From NCBI RefSeq assembly GCF_947623445.1, contig NC_135247.1, forward strand, positions 6,264,501 through 6,328,500: a stretch of DNA of 64,000 bases, in the 5' to 3' direction. A program made the translations under genes and the position numbers. This DNA comes from Clavelina lepadiformis (lineage: Eukaryota; Chordata; Ascidiacea; Aplousobranchia; Clavelinidae). A model generated the notes under the pieces. It saw only the letters and a list, made by a program, of their open reading frames with translations. It had not been told where the DNA came from and ran no database searches. Each line of letters opens with the position of its first letter. Positions within the stretch are counted from its first letter, which is position 1. Shown piece after piece: positions 46,490 to 57,797 of this stretch.

Positions 46490-46890
46490 TCTAGATTCGG
46501 CCGAAAACCGAATATTTAAGATACTCTTAAAAACCTGCTTGAAAATTGCTCCATTGCAGGAAATCTATAACAACAGTGATTGATTGTTGTTGCACGTAAC
46601 AGGAAATCTAAGAAAAGTTTAGATGTTTCACTTAGCCGTGGAAAGCTACCTTTTTTCTGTTGCAAGTTACAACTAAGCATGCATATGCCTACGTTTGTTC
46701 AAGAATCGTATTTCCTTAATTACAAAACCTGAGGTAGATGGGCACTGTTTCGTTCACTTTCACAATAGGAGTAATTGTAATGCTATGTATTGCATGATTC
46801 GACCGAAACATTTCGATGATTGATTAATCAATTGATTTCTTTTTCCAAAAACTCACTTTCGAACTGAATGCGAAGGACACGATTTGGAAA
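46490..46890 (+). repeat. Dispersed repeat family B, copy 2
   Basis: Direct-orientation relative of 6815-7195. Shared order: CCGAATAT, ACTCTTAAAAACCTGCTTGAAAATT, TGATTGTTGTTG, AACAGGAAATCTAAG, CTGTTGCAAGTTACAA, GTATTTCCTTAA, TTCGACCGAAA. No coding content. Confidence 0.6.
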
Positions 46891-47494
46891 ACCTTACCCC
46901 CCAAACAAAAAATCATTACTCATTAGGCTACAGAGTTTAGCTTAATAAAATGATTTTCTAAATTCGATGATAAGCCAACATCTTTATTCCAACTTTAGAA
47001 GATTTCATATAAACTTTTATTGTGGTTCTTATACGATACGACTGGCAGCTATGTTTACTTGTTTTACAAAAGCCCCTTCAAATTCAATTTGTTTTAGTTT
47101 ATGAGCCTGAAGAAGCTTGGGCAATTTTTGTTAAGTCGAAAACGATTTGATGAATGTGGATAGCGATTTGTGTGTTGAATTTTATAAAAATACGCTTTCC
47201 TCTACATGTAAGACTTTTTTATAGAACCCCACCTTGTTAAGAATCTGGACTGGTGCAGGCCTGTTCAATTGGGCTGAAAAAAAACTATCAAAAACGACGG
47301 TTTTAGGCAAATTCGATAAAAACTTTAATACATCCAAGAAAATGATTTCATCATGAATGCAATTTATGAAATCTTTTGCTAACTTGAAGTCATTAAAAAG
47401 TCACCATAAATAAAACTTAGATATAGATCCACAGTCTACACATATTAGGCCTATTATTTACTTGTCGGCCACCGAAAACTTTTTAGGCCGCCAC

Positions 47495-47750
47495 TATTTG
47501 ACCAGAAAAAAATCGTGTTTTCGAAGCTATTTTTTACAGTTTCTTGTTAACCTAACTTACATGTAAATGTAATAACTAATAACACATTAACCTAAATTTA
47601 ACTCCAATAAAACCTTAAACAGCTAAAATCAACTTCTTGCATACCAATTCTCCTAACGGTTAGGAGCACCTAACCGTTACCTTATTAGGACCTAACCTAA
47701 CCGCCAATCGTTAATAACAGAATGCGTGACCTACATATGGTGAAATAGTC
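47495..47750 (+). repeat. Dispersed repeat family C, copy 2
   Basis: Starts near GTTTTCGAAGCTATTTTTTACAG and ends near AATGCGTGACCTACATA. Same-orientation relative of 58600-58790 and inverted relative of 15965-16190. The blocks TTTCTTGTTAACC and AGCTAAAATCAACTTCTTGCATACC are nearly identical between the two direct copies. Confidence 0.7.
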
Positions 47751-49110
47751 ATTTCGAAACTTTTATTAATACTTGATCCAAATACCTGAATTATTTCTAT
47801 CGTTTCTGTTATTGTGACGTCATCATTATTTAATTTGCGTTTTTGCATGTGGAGTTACAACTGATTGCTTAGTATAGGCTAACTAATGATTAGGTCATAC
47901 ATACTGTATTAATAATTAATGTATAAGAATTTAATGTGAATAAAATGACCCGAAACAAACCTTGAGAAAAAAATATACTTGTAAGTGTCAACACAATATA
48001 ATTATTCGTTTTGCCAGTGAATGTAATGATGTCTTTGCGTAACTTGCGCTACTGTCGTCCAGTACCAGCGGCTACACTGCTATTCCTGTAGGTAATACGC
48101 TCTGAGGCAAACTACGTGGGATACAGCGAGTAGCACACACAAGCAGACTGTTGGTCTGATTAAACGCTTTTTTTACGAAGCGTCTCGTAGCTGCAAGGCA
48201 TAGAAAAATACGCACTGACTTTGACCTCATTGGTCTCAGAATAGCTGAGAACTGTTCTTGCTGTAGGCCTGATTATTAACACAGTGTCAGATAGGCCTAA
48301 TTGTTACGAAGTGCTGTCTACATGGTATTATCAATGTGAAAGATTATAGTTTTTGCTACGACATTGTACGCGCTGTTGTGTTAGCTGTATTTTAAAAATT
48401 ATGTAATGTATGATATCTCATCTATAAAGCATGTATTTCAAAGTCGACTTTGTTTGAATGCTTAAGCCAAACAAAATATTATTTTTCACCCCCAGTATGA
48501 CATAGGCTACTGGGCTAATTTTAAAACTTTTTATTGTGAGCATATAGTTTCCATATAGCCTACAGTAGGTCAACTGGAAGTTTGATTACTATCTTTTGAT
48601 TTATCTTTGATTCAGTTAGATTATTATAATTTGACATCAGGAAAGCTACTTAATTCAAAGCAAGTTTCAAATTGATTAAAATGTTTGTGACGTGTATTTA
48701 TTCTTACTTTGTCCTCAACAACTTCTTACAATAATATAGATTTCGAATTATTTTCATCTAAACTAGAGGTTTTCGTCAATATTGTCTTCGTTGAAAAATT
48801 TCCGCTTGGTCAGTCATCCTCAACATTAAAGAATTTTGCGCTCTTGACTTATGCTGTATACTTAACTCGCCAACTGACGTCATATCAGAGTCAGAAATTG
48901 AAACAGAAACTGGAAAGGTCAAATTAGTCACGCAAGTTATAGACAAATATTTTCCAGGTTTCTGATAGAAAACTGTTGTGTAACGTTATACAGGAAAAGC
49001 TGGTAAAGATAGGCCCACTCGCAGATTGAATAACACACGTTTAGTTCATCAAGTGAAACCGGTTGGTTATTGTTTGACAGTCTCTTAGTTTTGACATTCC
49101 GGAAAGACTT

Positions 49111-51607
49111 ATGAAGATCAAACGTAGAAAAAACAAAAAAAGAACGACAAAAACTGAAGAGCCGGTTTCATCTTATCCAGAGGAAAATAATCCGTTTTCG
49201 GAGGAAAATGGTATCGCTAAAAACGCTGAAGTACTGAAAGGTAAAAAAAAGAAAATTATAAAGCCGAAGGAAAAAGAAAGCAAAAGACAAAAGAAACTGA
49301 AAGGGAAACGGGAAAGGGCAGTATCACGCGCTGTACTGGAACATGTTACTGCCGAGGAAAACAACAGATCGGCTATCAGTAGCACACAAAATCCTCCAGG
49401 TATAGCATCAAGTAAACTTGATGTTCATACCAGTGCTGGTTTTGCAAAAACTAGTCAAAACGGTGAAGATGTCGATCATAAAGATATGTCTGAAAAAGAA
49501 AATAAACCTGCAATGAACACGTCGATAAAAACTGATGATATAATCACTGGAGACGATGTTAAGCCTAAAGAGATTAATGCAACTGCCAATAACGATGCAA
49601 CTACCAAAAAAAAGCATAAGAAAATAAAAAGCAAGAAAAAAGCTAAAGATAAAAAGAAATGTGGGCAAGATGTAAAAGCAGATGAGGCCGACAATGAAAA
49701 GAATGTTATCGAAAAACTTGAAAATCATACGAAACTGGATAGTGTTTCAGTCCAAGATGGGCAGCAGGAGATGCGAATGAAAACACATGCCACTAAGTTT
49801 CGTGATCGAGGGCATTCCAGACGTCATCGAACTTCATCCATGGTGGTCTCCTCCAAAGAGCGAACCAAGAAGAAAAGGTTGCGACTGATAAAGAAACTGA
49901 AACGAAAAAAGAAAGACAAGCACGACATAGATGAAACTGTGGAAGATCGTGAGTGGTAATTTTAAAGCTTTTCTCTGATTGAAGTTATAGATGCATAACT
50001 CAGATTTGAAGTTTTGTATAGTTGGACAAGTACCAATATTAAAATGAAGTTGTGCAATACATTTATAACTTAATTACATTCCATTTCAAACATAATTCAA
50101 AACAGAATGTGAAGAAGTTATGGATCAAAAGGACTACAATCCTAAGCCGAAAAAGGTAAACTCTAATCAAATCAATCAATTGCAACGACAAGTTGAAGAA
50201 GTAAAAACAGTTGTTTCCAACCAAGTCACGCAAACTTTGGAGCAACGAAACAGTGGGCTTGAACAGCTGGCCAAAAGCACAGAGCAGTTGGAAAATTTTG
50301 CCGAAAGTTTTGCTACCGTGAGTAAACTAACCTATGTATAACCTTTAATGTAAGCTAAATTCAAGTGAAAAGTACATAGTAATGCTGGTTTTAGTTATTA
50401 GACAACGGTTCTCGATTTTTTATTTAGACAACAAAGTAACCTGAGCAGTGCTTTTAATCTTAAGCGAAAGCGTGATTTGAAAATAAACGATGGCAACATT
50501 TTTTCGTTTCACACCGCTATCACTTTTTACAAAGGTTACTCATGAAACAAGATTGAAAAAGCAAACAGAGGCCAAGTGCTGCGGTGCATTCTCAAGGCAC
50601 CGCATGTGTTGGTATATTTGTACATGTGAAAGAGGAATACAAAAGAAAAAGAAAACAAGAGATAAACTTTCTACAAAACCATCCGAAAATGCCCCTTTAA
50701 AATCAAGAGGTGAGATAAAACTGTGCATGTGATAAAGCTGTGTGTAATGCGTACTAGCACAAATGTTTATACAACTGCCAATAAGAGGCATGTGGTAGTG
50801 CTAATGAATTTTTTGAAAATAATCATAGCTTGTAAATATAGTTAAAGTTCAATTCCACGCAGCGTTCGCAGACCAAGCAGACGACAACGACGCGTATGAG
50901 ATTCAAGTTACCCCTTCGCCTTGTACCTCTCGTGCTAAAGTGCGGTTACGAAATCGCACTAACGGCCAGGACAAGCCGAGTTCAGCAAGAAGTTCTTTGC
51001 ACATACCGGGGCACTTGGGCAACACGAGCAAACGGTCATCAGCAAATTCATCCATTCTTGCTGGAATTCGCAATTCTAAACTTCTTGATAACATTAAACG
51101 CGCCTCCAATCCTGTTGTTTTAACCCTCAGGTATATTTGCTACGCTACAGGGTAGCTCATTGCATTTTAATAAATATTGAATTTTACTTGCGTACACAGC
51201 GTGAGTAGGTTAGAAAGACTATATTCTATTTTTGATTTCCTGTACTGCTCAAATCTATAATTGTGTAAATGAATTTTAACTTTGAGCAATGCACCACCCA
51301 TGTTTTAATGAGTAACTCCGGTATATACAGCAGTTTACACCAATATGGTTTGTTATACATGTCCACATAACTTTTTGTGCGTTTTTTTTATATCAAATAT
51401 TTCGCTGTTTTCAGGGGTTTACGTACTGATACCGTAGTCAGTCGAAGAGAGTCTTCATCGACGGGAGATTTGCACGACTTAGTCCAAAGAGAAGCTCGAG
51501 TCAGCAAAGCGACTGAACTCGGGATTAGGGAGATCGCAGAAGGATTTGATGATGAGGATTCGAGAAAAAGAGCTGCCGAACTTCTTCTTTTGGATCATGA
51601 AGGATAA
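49111..51607 (+). CDS. R-SNARE/VAMP-like protein 1 with long extensions, 561 aa
   Basis: Five exons join in frame: 49111-49948, 50106-50317, 50535-50709, 50863-51130, 51415-51607. Exon 1 (279 residues) is very lysine-rich with KKKK and KRKKK runs and acidic patches. Exon 2 carries a coiled coil (about 303-355) reading like a VAMP R-SNARE motif: VEEVKTVVSNQV, TLEQRNSGLEQL, STEQLENFAESF. Measured against VAMP2/VAMP8 it has one extra residue near the ionic centre, so the arginine (R327) is shifted by one. Instead of a VAMP transmembrane helix, exon 3 has CCG...C...CTC (C365, C366, C375, C379, C381) next to KKKK, a pattern expected for palmitoylated membrane attachment. Exons 4-5 give a Ser/Arg-rich segment and an acidic-helical end (FDDEDSRKRAAELLLLDHEG). 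No named protein with this architecture is known to me. Function is inferred to be SNARE-type membrane binding, possibly regulatory. Paralog at 57798-60722. Confidence 0.75.
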
Positions 51608-51695
51608 AAGTTTTTTCTCGTCATGTTTTTTTGTCGTGATTCTTCCCCGGCTATAAATATAACAATTTTACAAAAGAATGTTGTACTGTATAGGG

Positions 51696-52037
51696 CAGGG
51701 GTCGGCAACCTACGGCCCGCGGGCCGGATCCGGCCCGCCATGCGAAATCGTCCGGCCCGAGACATATTAATTAGTTATCACAAGAATACGGGCCGCCGTG
51801 TCTTATTGAGTTTCAAACTGTAGTGTTAGCATTTAGCAATTATAGTATTAATGAAAATTCCGGCCCGCCAAAGAGTTGTACGCTCGACATTTGGCCCGTG
51901 ACTAGCAAAAGGTTGCCGACCCCTGATTTAAGGGTAAGATATTCGCGTTTCAGAAAAGCTGTCCCGGCAGTTACGGCCCGCCAGTATATTTTATTTTATC
52001 AAATTGGCCCGCGGCTCAAAAAGGTTGCCGACCCCTG
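51696..52037. mobile_element. Non-autonomous hAT element with GGCCCGC-rich ends
   Basis: CAGGGGTCGGCAACC and GGTTGCCGACCCCTG are perfect 15-bp inverted ends, flanked by a perfect 8-bp target duplication GTATAGGG (51688-51695 and 52038-52045). A second copy of the right end lies inside at 51911-51925, so the element contains an extra terminus from an internal duplication or nested insertion. No coding capacity. Confidence 0.92.
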
Positions 52038-52275
52038 GTATAGGGCATAGGCATTTGTGAGATTGATAAATTAATTGCTATGGAAGATTTGGTTATGTTA
52101 ATATCTGAATAATATTCAGAGAGTTGTTTTGGAAAACTGATGTGCAGTTTTGAATCGGAAGTTTGTTTTATGAGGTTGCCAATATAAGAAGACTTTCACT
52201 TTCAATTAGATACGATAAAATACACTACTCTGTAAACCCGTTTTATTTTTCAGCTCTACATTAAATGCTCTATAT

Positions 52276-52797
52276 GAGTGATTCCCAACCGCAGCTCTCA
52301 CTAACTTAGTAAAAAATTAATTAGTTGTACCAGAATTGTGTTACACTTGTTTTTGCCCTGTATCTTTTGCGTTTCTCCCTTGCGGCCGATTGCACGTTTT
52401 CGTGGTTAATTAAGCACATGTCTTTTATGATCGACGTGTGTCCGACAAGTAGATACACGGACAGTTTTGTATTGGAGCACCTGAAATGAGCTGTGTGAAC
52501 GGAAACTTGACTTAACTGCTTTTAAAATAAAAGTTGTGCCTGTAATTCTAAGAGTGAGGACAACAAAACGTAACAATTGCAACAAAGGAAGTCAAAGAAA
52601 TCAAGAATTAGTGAATTGTCTCACCAAGGATCCCGTGTATGAAGTACTAATGTTACGAGGTTACTACCGTCCTGCTGTGTTACTGTGTAAAATCATTTTG
52701 TGGTCTGTGACGTCATAATTGTGATTTTTTTATGCGGCTCCTTGCAAACCTTAGGTTTGAAATTTCACTCTGGCACTAAAAAGGTCGAGAATCACTG
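52276..52797. mobile_element. Non-autonomous hAT element, 522 bp
   Basis: The perfect 8-bp duplication CTCTATAT (52268-52275 and 52798-52805) flanks the ends GAGTGATTCCCAACC and (minus strand) CAGTGATTCTCGACC. The ends are imperfect, so it is older than the element just to its left. No transposase fragment recognised. Confidence 0.88.
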
Positions 52798-55700
52798 CTC
52801 TATATCTATTTCATAAATCTACAGTTTTACATGTTTAACTTACCGCTACTACAGTAAAAAAAATAATTGGGATTCAGCTTAGGGGTAATAGTTGAATGCA
52901 AATTGTTAAGAGTTAAGGCTTGTCTATTCCAAATATAGTAATTAAAAAATGTTTTGAAAAATGCCTGAATTTGGTAGCCTACATTTGTTTGAAATAATAA
53001 CATGTCATCTATATGGCTCGACCAGTTTGCCTTCTACTGGTCCAAACCGATTTATAACTTCTGTTTTGTGCGGTCATCATCAGCCGTGCTTCAGAATCCT
53101 GCCTGGGGGAGCGGCAGTTGAAAATAACATAATCAACATTTCGGAAATCATTAAACATCGGTGTTATAGCAGAGCACAAAGTTTTTCCACCAATACATTT
53201 TCACTGCAAAAAAGCAGAATATTTTACTATCACTCTGTGGAAGTCCAGTTATTTTACATACGACGAGTTGGATTCGTTTAATTATGGTAAACTTAAACCG
53301 CTGCCGCACCTTTGCTGTTATCCCGTATACGAGGTGCTGATAAATTACATTTTAATAGACATGTTGCATGGCTCGGATAGGGTAAATTGTCATGCTGTCC
53401 CATGATATCGATCATTTTATTTTGCCTTATTTGTTGATGTTTTGGTAAGCTAGTAAAAATTAATGTATATAATAAATCCTTGAATTTAAAAATCAAGAAA
53501 AAACTTCATCCATACACATGCGGTAACTTAGCTAATTTACTAGTTACAGAGAGTATTTCCCGTCAGAAAAATAAATATTATTTGTGTTGCATTTTCATTG
53601 TTATTGTTCATGCCGTTAAACAACCCAATAATAGCATTAGTTTTCATTTAGTTCACAGTTTGCTTTGTTATTGCTTTATCGAATTTATTCCTCCCAGACT
53701 CTTGAAACAATGTGAAAATAATGATTGTTTGGTCGAGTCGAATCTCAAATCCTAACTTTACTTGAAAGGAAATATGTTAGTTTTTTTGTAAATTATTTTG
53801 TAATTACGTATATTGCCTAAATGTCGAACACTTCTCATCAAGACCACTGAACAGGAACAAGCGTTGTTAATGCTTGCCAAAGGGCATTAATTGCAACGGT
53901 TAACTCCATTGGGTATCGAACAAGGGTGGTATTATTGTCAGCCCAGCGTTCTAACATAACATAATGTAAAAAGCCGTTGTACGAGAAAGCAATCACGGTA
54001 TAATTTTTTCCCGCATTGCAGTTTCTTTGTTTGCAACAAAGCGATAAAAATTGAAAACAGAACGATCGAGGCACAAATTCAATATCACAAAAAGATGTTA
54101 GATGCAGTTGGAAGACGCTGTTTCTATTGTCTTCCAAGTTGTGTCGTTATAATTATATTTCTGCTATTTACCGCGCTATTACATAACGTCATACTTGCCA
54201 TAAGTTCAATCTCAGTTCACGGTATAATTGCAGACTTATCGAAGAATAGTTGATTGACAATCAGTTCCATGAACGTGAACATGGACCTTGCACTTTTGAA
54301 GTTATTGTACTAAGATAACCCCATACTTGTCATCCTATTTTGTAAACATGTTATATTTACATTGCATTATGAGTTTGCCGAATTCGAAATAACCTCTATG
54401 TGATTGACAACTTAATTGGTAAAAATGTTTATCTGCACCATTGACCTCGTATTAACAGTATGGTTTTTCTAAAAATAGACAATGTTGATTGACATTTATT
54501 TCCCTTTATTGAAAATTCGCTGATTGGAATTTTCACCTGACCTGTAAAACTTCGAGTATAAAAGTCCAAATCGTTTCCTGTTATTGATAAACGCATTGCG
54601 CCTCAAGTTGAAATTCTGTTTCTTTATTATCTCCTTCAGCTTGTGAATGTATCGTTGCAGGCTATGATTTTGTTAGTTTAGTTTAGTATTAGTTCTTCAG
54701 TATTCAGTTTAGAGTTTTAAAAGTTCAATGAATGAGAAGATATAGATCGTAATAACTCTGTGAACAATATCTTAAGTCAATGTGAAATTTAGAGTGATGC
54801 ACTTTGATTGCTAATTGGTTCTTAAAATCCTTTTTACATAAATAATAATATTGTTGTAATTTTTAGTGCTTATTTGAAGTAATAATGAAGAGTATTAAAA
54901 GTGATATTAATCAGATTCTCAGTGTTTAAAAATTATGTAAACTATTCAACTGAAGTTTAGGAATTTCTATAACAGTTGACTATTACACAGTTGCCTTGTT
55001 TTAGTGTTTTTGCTTTGTCTTGAAGCGCGAGCACGACTGTCTGCAGCGTTGACCAAACATTCCAATGTTCAATGTTCAGACTTTATTAAAATAGGTACAG
55101 GCATTAATTCAACTTTTATCATGTATAACGCATATACCGAATATAGCTACTTTGGTTATACTGATGATTATAATATAACTCTGTATGTCTGTGCCGCTGG
55201 GCTGTTTGTGTCTGAACGTAATGTCTGGCTAAGCAGACCAAAGAGTTGACTAAGTGATGTTAGACTGATTTCACACGAAATCATGCACGAAAAAGTTCTA
55301 TTTTTACATATTTTTATTGCAATTTGTAATTTGGTCGATTGTGTCACACCAGATATAACTTACGTGCAAAATCTATATAAATGCTTACGCAAATAACAAG
55401 TATTGTTTCTATATATAATACATTGCTTGAAATAGTTTGCAAATACGACTGCGCATCACTTTAGCAGTATGATGGCGTAAAAACTGCGGCTATTGTTGGT
55501 ATCTTGATGTACCAGTATCTCAACACCACATCACATGCTGTCAAAATGAGCAACATATTGCGATGAGAAAGTTGTACATTTTATCCGGGCAATAACTTTC
55601 AGTTTTTGCCTGCTCAGGGCAACCAAATCAAAATCCTTAACTTTGTGTAAACTTTCAATCATTAAGTATACTCAGCTCAAAATAGTTTATAGCCATATTT

Positions 55701-57797
55701 TTATAAAGAACTAAAATATAATTGGAAACAGATTTGCTCATTCAACAAACTTAGCAGTTCTGCAACAACTGAGCAATTCAGCATCTTAGTGAAAAACATG
55801 AAAACACAGCAGACACCTGATGCGCAAAGGCCGGTCATATAAATCTCTACCGTTAAATTCAGATCAATATCACTGTAGTTTGGAACAAGTCCCATTGTTA
55901 CTTTAAGAGCAAATCAACAATGATGTCAAAGGCCAGATATTGCTTTAACGTTGCGGTTTGTTTGCTGGAAATAATGAGTACCACTAAAATAACATCAGTA
56001 ACGTGACGAAATGCACACGCAACTAATACGTAAGCTTCTGAGTAATTATGCTGGTATAGTCTACTCTATCCAATACATTATTTTTGTCCAGTGGGGAAAG
56101 TTAAAGTTGCGGAAATCACCGATATCGTGCACTGCAATATCATTGTTCTGGTTTGCACGATTTTTGAAAACACAAACGTTGTGACTGCAGCAATGCAGTT
56201 TGCATGAACGTCAGCATTATTTTGGCTGAGCATATTTTAAATTTAGTTGCGTGGTCATCAAATTCTACCGTAATATTCATAGTCTTTGGTTTCATACATG
56301 TTTATCATCATCTGCGAACAATAGCATAGCAGCCCCTGCAGTTCTTTATATTTTTTGGTTAAAATCCAGTATGCAAAATATATACACCAAAGTCTTTGAA
56401 AAGGTAAAGATCTTCATTATGTTTGTAACGTCTAAATTGACATTGTTGTTTATTCAAATTATATGATTTAAGTGATAATGATTTATATGATTTTAGGTCG
56501 CCCAAAACTCCAAATAGCTTTTTCAATGCATGTCTAGACTCCTGCTACTTCCCTTTCCTTGTATTGAATTCCTTGCTTTAGATCTGATGAGCTGTGACCT
56601 GCTTTGCTACCATCTGCTTGTCAACGCCCAGTTTCTTTGTGTTATATCTAGTAGCGCATCAGTTTAATCCCAGTCAATTTAGTATATGTATTGCAGTTGT
56701 TAGCCTGACTTGTTTAAGTGATTGTTTGCATGCAGTATGATACGTTAGTTGCCACTAAACCTGTTGTAATGTCTATATTTGTTAGACACGTGATTGACAT
56801 CTAATTTACTAGTATCGCCGATTATAGCTATTGTGTGCAGACTGACAGGGTAGTGATCGTTTTCTTACTTTGGCCTTGTTTGTACTTTCAGATAATAAGT
56901 ATCCTGGGTTCTGTACTTATAGAAGCCACACACACACACACACCCATACACGCCCACAGATTTGTAGCTGGTCTGTTCGAGTGATCATTTCTTTGTAGCC
57001 GTTCAATATAAGACTTTCAAGAAATCCGTGTGTATTTCTAATATCCAGGGTAGGGTAGAATTTAGGCCTTGCTGGCCTGAAGGACACCCCTTAGGTCATA
57101 CGTGTCAAATTCCCGGGACGCGGGCCACATCCGGCCCTAAGGCTTAGGTGATCAGCTTTATAAATTTGTCAATTACAATGCTTACGTTGTAGTCAGCTTA
57201 ATACGACTATGCTTTGAGGAGTTTGGTTTGTAAGAAATCTCCCTTGCATTCCTCAAATGTATGAGTGAAACCTTTAAGGTTTCAGATCTAGAATTATCAG
57301 TATTTCAATATTTAACTTTCTTTAATAAGCCTGCCTACGCATAAACATAAAAACGCTAAAACGTACTAATAAATGCACAACAGTTGCGTTAATTCTTGTT
57401 AGTTAGGGGCGTAGAAGCCTGTTAATTTTCCGGTGTTGACGTCACATAAGTTGTTGTCATATGATTTATGAAACTCTTTTCAACAAAAACAGAAAAACTG
57501 AAGCCTATCGTGGCTATTCGAATGCAGTTTCTTCCAACAGTTATAGGGGGATTTTTTCTCATTTGTTTGTTTTCGATTACGCGGTACTCAGCAAATAGCC
57601 TCCATCTTTTGTAATCATACGAGAAAGAAAAAAGGATAGAAATCTTTCCTTGTTTGATATAGCTATAACTATAGGATATGACTGTGAAAGTGCTCGATAA
57701 AGCAAGGCGTCGAAACATATATAATCGCGTGTTGTATCTTGGTAGCAAAATAGCATAGGTATCCAGTTTATACAGAATTTAAATTGCTGAGACAAAG
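52798..57797. other. Region between the two SNARE-like paralogs; no gene recognised
   Basis: Open frames here (for example 53838-54137 minus, 55004-55249 plus) lack an ATG start or family resemblance. I looked for a third paralog (VEE(V/I)K coiled coil plus CCG cluster) and saw none. A (CA)n run lies at about 56930-56942 and a hAT-like GGCC-rich fragment at 57102-57143. Confidence 0.5.
57102..57143 (+). mobile_element. hAT-like terminal fragment
   Basis: GTGTCAAATTCCCGGGACGCGGGCCACATCCGGCCC resembles the GTGTCAAACTC...GGCCCGCGGGCC ends of non-autonomous hAT elements. No matching right end was found nearby. Confidence 0.45.

Larger units (their letters stand above)
44537..49110. other. Intergenic region between divergent UBA5 and SNARE-like gene 1
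   Basis: 4.6 kb without a recognised gene. A 109-codon plus-strand frame at 44861-45190 has no family match. It holds a tRNA-like sequence (45838-45906), repeat family B copy 2 and repeat family C copy 2. Both flanking promoters must lie here, but no TATA or Inr element could be assigned. Confidence 0.5.

Noticed and set aside
53838-54137. 99-codon minus-strand frame between the SNARE-like genes
   Set aside because: The first codon is TTG rather than ATG, and the translation matches nothing I know.
55004-55249. 81-codon plus-strand frame
   Set aside because: It begins with GTG, which is not a usual animal start, and shows no domain or splice support.
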